Source of the DNA: JAVJRN01 sp040218415
GTDB lineage: Bacteria > Bacteroidota > Bacteroidia > Cytophagales > Cyclobacteriaceae
DNA: 64,000 bases
NCBI GenBank assembly: GCA_040218415.1
Contig: JAVJRN010000080.1
Coordinates: 1 to 64,000 of the forward strand
Direction of reading: 5' to 3'
In this document: piece by piece, positions 1-6,283 of the stretch
Layout of the letters: every line of letters begins with the position of its first letter
Position numbering within the stretch: the first letter of the stretch is position 1
The notes under the pieces: model-generated
The model's input: only the letters and a program-made list of their open reading frames with translations
Database searches by the model: none
What the model was told of the DNA's origin: nothing
Program-made: the position numbers and the translations under genes

Positions 1-62
1 TGCAAGATTTGTATTTTTAACCATGATGTTCAAAGTGTGAAGACTTCAAACATCAGCAACTT

Positions 63-93
63 TAGCGAGGTATCAAATCCTCGCTATTGTATT
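63..93 (+). terminator. Intrinsic terminator of a gene lying before the window
   Basis: TAGCGAGG (63-70) pairs with CCTCGCTA (79-86) around an 8-nt loop and is followed by a T-rich run. It presumably ends transcription of a plus-strand gene upstream of the window. Confidence 0.65.
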
Positions 94-152
94 TTTTCAA
101 GAACTCACAAAATATCCCAGTTTTTAGTCGGATACCAGTAAGTAATTATTAG

Positions 153-178
153 AAAAGTTCTATTTTAATAGAACTTTT
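153..178. terminator. A/T-rich perfect hairpin, probable bidirectional terminator
   Basis: A 12-bp perfect inverted repeat (153-164 with 167-178) with a 2-nt loop. Its flanks are A and T runs, so it could act on either strand. It lies about 85 bp before the first kinase gene. Confidence 0.5.
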
Positions 179-199
179 ATCATTTGATAATTTTATTTT

Positions 200-238
200 A
201 AAATAAATGTTCCACAGTTAGCGTAAAACATTTATTTT
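200..238. promoter_or_regulatory. 12-bp inverted repeat just upstream of the kinase gene
   Basis: AAAATAAATGTT (200-211) is repeated exactly in inverted form as AACATTTATTTT (227-238) with a 15-nt spacer, ending 25 nt before the GTG start at 264. It may be an operator or a 5'-leader hairpin. No U-tract follows, so a terminator is less likely. Confidence 0.45.
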
Positions 239-263
239 GGTGATCAGCTAATGGAAAAAATGA

Positions 264-1712
264 GTGTCACTAACCAACGATAAAGTAAAACTGGCTCTAG
301 CCTACGTACCTTCAGGTGTGATTATCACTGATGTTGGAGGTCGTATAGAATGGGTAAATCAAGGATTCACTTCCATCACAGGGTACCACTTGGAGGAGAT
401 TGTAGGCAAAAAGCCTGGGTCTTTTTTGCAGGGACCTAAGACAAGTGGGTCAACCGTTCGGCGAATGAGTGAGGCGCTAAAAAAGCGTGAACCATTTAAG
501 GTAGACACTTTAAATTATCACAAGGATGGTTCGGAAATGTGGTGCACCGTAGTTTGTGATCCAATAGTGAACGATCAAAATGTGTGTATCGGTTTTATGA
601 GTATTCAGCCGGTTATTCCAGATCATAGAGTACAAGATACTGCCAAAGAAAAAGCTTCGAGCAATATTATGCACGGCCTATTTGAAGGAGCACTATTCCC
701 AATGATATTGGTCAACGACGAAATGCGTGTTGTTAATGCGAATACAGCGACATTGAACCTCCTAGGATATACCAAAGCTGAATTTTTGACTTTAAGCGTT
801 CATGATTATATGGCTGAAGAGGTAGATGCTCTTGTGCCAAGCTTGTGGAATGAATTTATGATCAACGAAAATCAAGGAGGTAGAGCAATATTAAAAAGGA
901 AAGACAGCTCAATGGTGACTGTGGAATACTTAGCGACGAAAGATGTAGTTCCAGGTATTCACTTGTCAATCCTGATGGATGTTAGTCAAAGAGAACAAGA
1001 CGAGCAACTCATGCTAGCCAAGAAAGAAGAGCTAGAAATTCTCAACAAAGAAAAACTTAAAATTCTTTCTATTCTAGCACATGATTTAGCTGGCCCTATT
1101 CAAAACCTTGGAGATGTAATTTCCTTACTCAAAGGGAAAAATATTGATCAAAATCAATTCGACTTCCTTTTGTCGGAAGTAATGTCTTCTTATTCAAACA
1201 CAAAGGATTTTTTGGCGAACATGGTGTCTTGGGCCAATAATCAGATCAATGGAATAAAAATCACGAACGAGGAGGTTGATTTATATGAAATTGTCCATGC
1301 GCAGTTAAAGAGCTACCAACAGGTACTGAGGAATAAAGATATCACTATTAAGGCAGAAATTGAGCGCCAACTAATTGTAAAAGCCGATATGCAAATAGTC
1401 AATCTGGTTTTGAGAAACTTGGTCTCCAATGCGATTAAATTCTGCAAACAACATGATCAGATTTTGATCAAAGTCACCAAAAAAGAAGAACATGCGATGA
1501 TATCTGTTGTAGATACGGGATTGGGAATTAAACCAGAAGATGTGGATAAAGTCTTTGATATCAATTTTTCAAAAGGCCAGAAGGTCAACCCTACAGGTTA
1601 TGGCCTTGGGCTGAACATGTGCAAGGAATTTCTGGAAGCCATGGGTGAGAAGATTTGGGTGGAAAGTACATATGGTAAGGGAGCCGCTTTTCATTTCACG
1701 CTGAGCTATTAA
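264..1712 (+). CDS. Soluble PAS-PAS sensor histidine kinase
   Basis: This is a 482-residue kinase without membrane segments, so it should sense a cytoplasmic signal. Two PAS domains (about residues 8-118 and 138-245) lead through a short coiled coil to a HisKA domain with the H-box at His273 (LSILAHDLAGP). A HATPase_c domain follows, with an N-box near 385-396 and G-boxes DTGLGI and GYGLGL. The first PAS carries a motif like the FMN-binding loop of LOV domains (FLQGPKTS), but the photoactive cysteine position is Gly. The start is GTG; the ATG four bases upstream is in another frame and stops at once. No receiver gene is adjacent, so its partner is unknown. Confidence 0.88.
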   Translation: MSLTNDKVKLALAYVPSGVIITDVGGRIEWVNQGFTSITGYHLEEIVGKKPGSFLQGPKTSGSTVRRMSEALKKREPFKVDTLNYHKDGSEMWCTVVCDPIVNDQNVCIGFMSIQPVIPDHRVQDTAKEKASSNIMHGLFEGALFPMILVNDEMRVVNANTATLNLLGYTKAEFLTLSVHDYMAEEVDALVPSLWNEFMINENQGGRAILKRKDSSMVTVEYLATKDVVPGIHLSILMDVSQREQDEQLMLAKKEELEILNKEKLKILSILAHDLAGPIQNLGDVISLLKGKNIDQNQFDFLLSEVMSSYSNTKDFLANMVSWANNQINGIKITNEEVDLYEIVHAQLKSYQQVLRNKDITIKAEIERQLIVKADMQIVNLVLRNLVSNAIKFCKQHDQILIKVTKKEEHAMISVVDTGLGIKPEDVDKVFDINFSKGQKVNPTGYGLGLNMCKEFLEAMGEKIWVESTYGKGAAFHFTLSY

Positions 1713-2053
1713 TCATTCAACTAAGTAAATAGAGCCATTATAAGCTCATGACAACACCCACCAGATAAAAAGTGCGAGAGTAAGTTTTTGCACTCGGCTA
1801 ATTAACTATTTGCTTTTTCATCACATAATCATCCATAACAAATCCTTCACCAATATCCACAACTATCGATTCTACCTTTTGGAAGCCAAGTCTTTCATAT
1901 GCTACAATGGAAGTCGTATTGTATTTATTTACTGTAAGCGTGATGCTGTGAAATCCTAGTTTTTCCGATTGTGCTTGAACGAAAGACATTCCGGCTTTTC
2001 CAATACCTTTTCCTCGATATTCTTTTAGAACGTAAATTTTACTTAGAAAAAGT
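1701..2053. repeat. Direct repeat, copy 1 (partner at 3105-3456)
   Basis: This ~352-bp stretch holds the last 12 bases of the kinase gene, the intergenic spacer and the 3' part of a GNAT gene. It recurs in the same orientation 1.4 kb downstream with only scattered substitutions and one single-base indel. Identity stops sharply at 2053 and 3456. Confidence 0.9.
1798..2053 (-). pseudogene. Truncated GNAT acetyltransferase, C-terminal fragment
   Basis: This minus-strand remnant matches the C-terminal half of the intact acetyltransferase at 3201-3704, including the acetyl-CoA-binding loop region and the final residues; the last 63 residues differ at only two positions. Upstream of 2053 the reading frame runs into unrelated island DNA, so the N-terminal half is missing. 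It is a by-product of the duplication and is unlikely to be functional. Confidence 0.85.
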
Positions 2054-2129
2054 ACGCGACCCTTATTACACAGTGGTGTGATCGGGCTTGCGTTCTAGGG
2101 GCAGCCTAGTGAGGCTCATGATCTTGGGC

Positions 2130-2480
2130 TTATGGCTCACGGCTGTCGACTCGATGTGTGCAGCGTAATTCTTTATTTTTCAAGATGTTGAGTAGTTTCC
2201 TTGGGTCTTGACGGTTGTCCCAAAATGCTGTCACGATTATTCTTTCATCGAACATTTTATAGTAAATACTGAAATGTCCGATTGAAGCGACGCGAGTATC
2301 CTTGAAGTCTACAGATTTATACAGAAACGGGTTCTTGGCTATTTGCTCCGTTCGGTCGGATACAAGGCTAGTGAGTTTTTTGGAGTATGAATATGATTTA
2401 TTCTTTTCGACCCAGAATTGAAGAATTCCCGCGAATTGTATATCCGCAGTTCTGGTCCAAACTACAGCCCTTTTAGCCAT
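2130..2480 (-). CDS. ParE/RelE-type toxin
   Basis: This 116-residue protein has the features of the RelE/ParE toxin fold: an N-terminal strand (VVWTRTADIQ), two helices carrying ERT-like and KNP segments, and C-terminal strands ending in a typical FWDNRQDP. ParE members poison gyrase and RelE members cleave mRNA; which applies cannot be told from sequence. The start overlaps the end of the antitoxin gene by 19 bp, implying translational coupling. The last dozen residues (after ILKNK) look like read-through into island DNA, so the original stop may be lost. Upstream partner: the 80-aa antitoxin. Confidence 0.8.
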   Translation of the reverse strand: MAKRAVVWTRTADIQFAGILQFWVEKNKSYSYSKKLTSLVSDRTEQIAKNPFLYKSVDFKDTRVASIGHFSIYYKMFDERIIVTAFWDNRQDPRKLLNILKNKELRCTHRVDSREP

Positions 2481-2704
2481 TCAAGGTTTCGTTTATTCAT
2501 CGCTTCTTGTGAAATTAGTCTGCCATTATCTATGTCCTTATCACTCATTTCGAGCATTTCTTTTTGTTCGGCAGTGAGTTCCACAAGGTCAGACGATGAA
2601 CTACTCGAGGCGACTAGCTTATCGAGCGCTTCTAAAAAATCTTTGTTCTTAATTGCCATTATCTTATCGATTAACTGACTTCTTATTTTGTCCACTGCTG
2701 CCAT
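2462..2704 (-). CDS. Antitoxin partner of the ParE/RelE-type toxin
   Basis: This 80-residue acidic protein precedes and overlaps the toxin gene, the usual antitoxin-toxin order. It has a helical N-terminus, a serine-rich linker (SSSSSSD, about residues 33-39) and a C-terminal part containing EISxEAMNKRNLEWLK-like helix, similar to small addiction-module antidotes that wrap the toxin. No clear DNA-binding fold is visible, so autoregulation is uncertain. The assignment rests mainly on gene order and size. Confidence 0.7.
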   Translation of the reverse strand: MAAVDKIRSQLIDKIMAIKNKDFLEALDKLVASSSSSSDLVELTAEQKEMLEMSDKDIDNGRLISQEAMNKRNLEWLKGL

Positions 2705-2998
2705 GACTTTCTTATTTTCTCTAAATATCCACTTTTATCAAGAGCTCTTCAAATGCTGCACAACGTTTAGACAGCAGGTGTTCGCCCCAAGCTTGTAAAG
2801 GGCACAATCTAGTGAAATCTGCTGAAGCTTACAACGGTTCAAAGTGGCACTGCGCACAGAAAGATAAAAACTCCTGCGTGCTGCATTCAGTAGAAGACAC
2901 CACTCATTCACAACGGAAGTTTCACGGTCGTATTACATTGAAACTAGCCAGAAAGCACTTTGGTGCGGCCGGCTAGGCATATAACCGATAGCGCCTGT
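2705..2998. other. Non-coding part of the toxin-antitoxin island
   Basis: I see no gene here. The stretch contains three ACAACG words (near 2761, 2837 and 2910) and looks more GC-rich than nearby intergenic DNA. The antitoxin promoter must lie at its left end. Confidence 0.5.
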
Positions 2999-3104
2999 GT
3001 GTGCCCAGCATGGGCATCTGGTATCTAAGATACCAAATTATTTCACCGGGCTGGCGACCCAGAGGGTGAAAACCCCTTGTGTACGGGAGTCGTGTCCCGA
3101 AGCA
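2999..3104 (+). mobile_element. Remnant of a group II intron 5' end
   Basis: The sequence begins GTGTGCCCAGCATGGGC, matching the very conserved 5' boundary (GUGYG) and first hairpin (GCCC/GGGC) of bacterial group II introns. A 7-bp hairpin (TGGTATC/GATACCA, 3019-3035), an AGGGTGAAAACCCC segment and a GGGA/TCCC hairpin follow, as in domain I. The element is cut at about 3104, where the host repeat begins. No reverse transcriptase and no convincing domain V are visible in the island. Identification is from motif recall, not a search. Confidence 0.6.
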
Positions 3105-3456
3105 CTGAGCTATTAATCATTCTAATAAGTAATAGAGCCATTATAAGCTCATGACAACACCCACCAGATAAAAAGTGCGAGAGTAAGTTTTTGCACTCGG
3201 CTAATTAACTATTTGCTTTTTCATCACATAATCATCCATAACAAATCCTTCACCAATATCCATAACTACCGATTCTACCTTTTGGAAGCCAAGCCTTTCA
3301 TATGCTACAATGGAAGTCGTATTGTATTTATTTACTGTAAGCGTGATGCTGTGAAATCCTAGTTTTTCCGATTGAGCTTGAACGAAAGACATACCGGCTT
3401 TTCCAATACCTTTTCCTCGATATTCCTGTAGCACGTAGATTTTACTTAGAAAAAGT
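3105..3456. repeat. Direct repeat, copy 2 (partner at 1701-2053)
   Basis: Second copy of the segment described at 1701-2053. Here it continues into an intact GNAT gene, so this is the original right-hand junction of the locus, whereas copy 1 keeps the original left-hand junction with the kinase gene. Confidence 0.9.
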
Positions 3457-3704
3457 GTTTCATTTTTCGGGTAATAAGAAAGATAGCCAACGGGCTGCTC
3501 ATTGAGGGTTAGAAGGAAATAGGAAGAATTGCTGCGAATCTGACTGATAACGGCCTCTTTTGATTGAAATTTTTCGAGCATATAACCCACCTGAGCTTTC
3601 CCAATAATGGCTGTATAGTGTTCACGCCAGATCGTATCGGCTAGGTCTACAACCTTATGTATTGCATCATGGCTTTTAACCTCGATTATTTCAATAGTTT
3701 GCAT
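3201..3704 (-). CDS. GNAT family N-acetyltransferase
   Basis: This 167-residue protein has the GNAT fold that transfers an acetyl group from acetyl-CoA to an amine. The acetyl-CoA pyrophosphate-binding loop is visible as YRGKGIGKA at about residues 95-103, preceded by the beta-4 strand LSKIYVL and followed by the alpha-3 helix and the typical NTTSIVAYERLGF near the C-terminus. The substrate cannot be inferred; small-molecule and protein acetylation are both possible. Its 3' half is duplicated as a pseudogene at 1798-2053. Confidence 0.88.
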   Translation of the reverse strand: MQTIEIIEVKSHDAIHKVVDLADTIWREHYTAIIGKAQVGYMLEKFQSKEAVISQIRSNSSYFLLTLNEQPVGYLSYYPKNETLFLSKIYVLQEYRGKGIGKAGMSFVQAQSEKLGFHSITLTVNKYNTTSIVAYERLGFQKVESVVMDIGEGFVMDDYVMKKQIVN

Positions 3705-3872
3705 TTTTCTAAATTAAAAATACTTGGAACCAAGTAAGGCAGAGTTTAGCTTAAAATGATTCATTTACCTTGAAAGTAAAGACCCCAATTTGGTCTTGAC
3801 TATGAATATTGATACTGGAGATAATCATAAATAAACCTGTAATTATAGGTTATTTGCTAAGGATATTAAGCA

Positions 3873-4514
3873 TTAGAATATATACTTCACCATCATAATA
3901 AAGTGTAAAATGCTGCCAGCCATGACGAACAAATGCCAAATAAAATGAGCTAATCTCATGCGGTAGTCGATGATGTAAAACACAATACCTACAGTATAGG
4001 CCATTCCTCCATAGGCAAGCAGCCAAAAGGCAGGTTCCGGTAGCACCGATTTCACTAATTCAAGTTTAAATAAGATGATCCAGCCCATGAATGCATACAT
4101 GAGCGTTGAGAATAATTTGAAACGACCCGTGAAAAAGACTTTCAGGGTGATGCCAATCAGCGCCATGCCCCATTCGATTCCGAAAAATAACCATCCCGTA
4201 GTGCCGCCTATCGACATGAGTAAAACAGGAGTGTAAGTCCCCGCAATAAGTAGATAAATACCGCAATGATCTAGAATATTAAATACATGCTTGGCCTTTT
4301 TATGCCGCAAACCGTGGTAAATAGCTGAGAAAGTATAAAGAAGCATCAGACTGATGCCATAAAATAAGGCGCTAAAAATGCTCCATTCCTGATCGCTTTT
4401 CACGCCCATGACGATTAATACCACAAATCCACCAATGGCAGTTGCAGCCGTGATGCCATGGGATAGCATATTGAACCATTCTTCAAGTTTGGTTTGTTCT
4501 TTTTTGTTGATCAT
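3873..4514 (-). CDS. Hemolysin III / PAQR family membrane protein
   Basis: This 213-residue integral membrane protein has seven predicted hydrophobic segments and belongs to the HlyIII/YqfA (PAQR-like) family. Diagnostic features are an N-terminal EEWFNMLSHG, a second motif with SAIYHG (around residues 63-68) and the C-terminal HFIWHLFVMAGSILHF, whose histidines with the first ones form the zinc site known in PAQR proteins. In bacteria the family is linked to membrane lipid homeostasis more than to true haemolysis. It appears to be a single-gene unit. Confidence 0.9.
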   Translation of the reverse strand: MINKKEQTKLEEWFNMLSHGITAATAIGGFVVLIVMGVKSDQEWSIFSALFYGISLMLLYTFSAIYHGLRHKKAKHVFNILDHCGIYLLIAGTYTPVLLMSIGGTTGWLFFGIEWGMALIGITLKVFFTGRFKLFSTLMYAFMGWIILFKLELVKSVLPEPAFWLLAYGGMAYTVGIVFYIIDYRMRLAHFIWHLFVMAGSILHFIMMVKYIF

Positions 4515-5107
4515 TTTAGTTAGCTAATGGTTGGTATGCCTTTGGGTTAATCCCATGAAGCTATTTTCATGCTTTGAAGATAATGATTGAAAAGTTGTAA
4601 AGATATCCTCATCCAAATTGAATCCTTACTTTGAACTGCATGATTCTCTCATTTGTTGATTTATCGCAAAACTTTGAAATTACCTGTGCTTTTAAAGAGT
4701 CAAATCTTTACTTCATGAGCCTGCCAGTTGCTTCTACTTAACTCCTTAAAGTGCAAAGAAAAACACATCAATGGCAAGCCCAATTCGTCCATGCTCTTGG
4801 GAAACAAAAAACGTATAATTCAAATCACCTAACACATCATAAAAGAAGCTGGTGAGACTGATTACAACGTACGAGAATCAAATTTCATTTAAGGATGTTT
4901 TTGCGCTTTTTGCATTTTCTGAACGTTAGTATAAGCATGAAGATAGTCTCTGCCAAGTAGAAAATTTTGAGATTGATCATTGATACAACCGTATCGGAAA
5001 AAAGGACAGTCATGAGAGGTTAATCAACTGACTGAGGTTTCATTATTTCGATCTATTATTATGCAAATTCCTTATTGATTTTTAATTTCCACACGAATTA
5101 GGACTCC
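4515..5107. other. Intergenic region, divergent promoters
   Basis: About 590 bp between divergent genes. I see no gene, strong repeat or structured RNA; it presumably holds promoters for the hemolysin III gene and the J-domain gene. Confidence 0.5.
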
Positions 5108-5914
5108 ATGCAAAACAGATATCTTGAAATACTAGAATTACAGCCTGGGGCAACAGAAAAAGAGGTCAAAAAAGCTTACCGTCGCTTAGCCAAAATATAC
5201 CATCCTGACCTCAGCAAAGATCCTAATGCTCAGCAAAGATTTGTGGAGATCAATGAGGCTTATAATTTCTTAACAACCGTAGGACCTTCCCCGCATAACG
5301 AAACGACTAACTACAGCTATAACCCTGAAGTTTCTGAATATGATCGCCGGCGCAAAGAAGCGCGAGCCAAAGCAAGGGCACGCGCCTACGAAGAGATCAG
5401 AATGCAGCAGCAAATGATTAAGCAAATGCTCCAATCATTTCAATATGCAGCCATTGTCATTATTGGGTTCAATATATTTCTTACGATCGATTGGCTTCTG
5501 CCAAAAGTAGAAAAGGAACAAAAAATAGTCAAGAGTTACACCCAAAATGAAGGATTTAGTAGGAGAAATGGTGGAAACAGAGGACATGTATACAATGAGA
5601 TTCAGTTTGAAGCAAATAAGATGCGAATTATTCAAAACCCTGAGATCAGAATAGCCAAGCAGAAAGTGGGTTTGCTTGAATCAACCATCATTTTTTCCAT
5701 TCCTATTTCCGTAACTTTTCAAGTCAATGGTCAACCAAAACATGCCATCCAAGCCTATAGCATTTATCATATTTTCGGTTACATGATTCCAGTGATTTTT
5801 CTAATTACCTTTTTGTATTTAAAGGTGATGAAAACGCTAGATCACAAACTTACCTTGGCGCTTTTCATGATTGTATTGTTTTTGGTGCAGCTGTACGTTT
5901 TTTCCTTGTTTTGA
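5108..5914 (+). CDS. Membrane-anchored J-domain (DnaJ-like) protein
   Basis: A J-domain occupies residues 3-60 with the HPD tripeptide at 32-34 that stimulates Hsp70 ATPase. It is followed by a charged, Arg/Lys/Gln-rich helix (about 78-110), one hydrophobic segment near 112-132, a ~75-residue middle part, and two hydrophobic segments near 215-265. The Gly/Phe linker, zinc finger and C-terminal peptide-binding domains of classical DnaJ are absent, so it is a type III J-protein that likely recruits DnaK to the inner membrane. The client is unknown. It stands alone, with 369 bp before the next gene. Confidence 0.85.
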   Translation: MQNRYLEILELQPGATEKEVKKAYRRLAKIYHPDLSKDPNAQQRFVEINEAYNFLTTVGPSPHNETTNYSYNPEVSEYDRRRKEARAKARARAYEEIRMQQQMIKQMLQSFQYAAIVIIGFNIFLTIDWLLPKVEKEQKIVKSYTQNEGFSRRNGGNRGHVYNEIQFEANKMRIIQNPEIRIAKQKVGLLESTIIFSIPISVTFQVNGQPKHAIQAYSIYHIFGYMIPVIFLITFLYLKVMKTLDHKLTLALFMIVLFLVQLYVFSLF

Positions 5915-6283
5915 GAATTGACGGTTTAAAAAGATTAGCCTTTAATCGAGCGGTAACAGTATCAACTAATCAAAGAACGAATTTAGCTAGTTTTCGCCTT
6001 TGCTTATCGATAATCTTTGAATGGACTGCTTAAAGCTTTCCATCTTTACTTTCTAAAGATAAGAAGCCCTCGTAAGTTGAATGGAGTTCGTCTATTGAGA
6101 CAAGAAATTTGTGTTGGAAAATATTGGTTCTTGGGGTTTTTGCGACACATTGATATAAATCATGGTGATTTTGATGAAAATATTCCATTTTTGACTGCAG
6201 ACCAAGCATATGGTTGGCCTTATTAAAACAATCCAGTGATTTAGCGCCTTAGGTTATGATTAAAAGCAATTCAACGAAAATAA
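5915..6283. other. Intergenic region before the sensor kinase operon
   Basis: A possible 69-codon frame at 6017-6226 has no recognisable domain and I regard it as chance. No hairpins or repeats stand out. The promoter of the following four-gene unit should lie here. Confidence 0.45.

Noticed and set aside
2054..2129. Group II intron domain V/VI at the left end of the island
   Set aside because: Hairpins are present (for example CTAGG/CCTAG at 2095-2109), but I could not fit the conserved 34-nt domain V with its catalytic triad.
2745..2960. Possible integron attC sites (three ACAACG words) around the toxin-antitoxin pair
   Set aside because: I could not fit complete R''/R' core pairs with proper spacing, and no integrase is in the window.
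6017..6226. 69-codon open frame before the hybrid kinase
   Set aside because: No domain, no promoter or operon link seen; consistent with chance.
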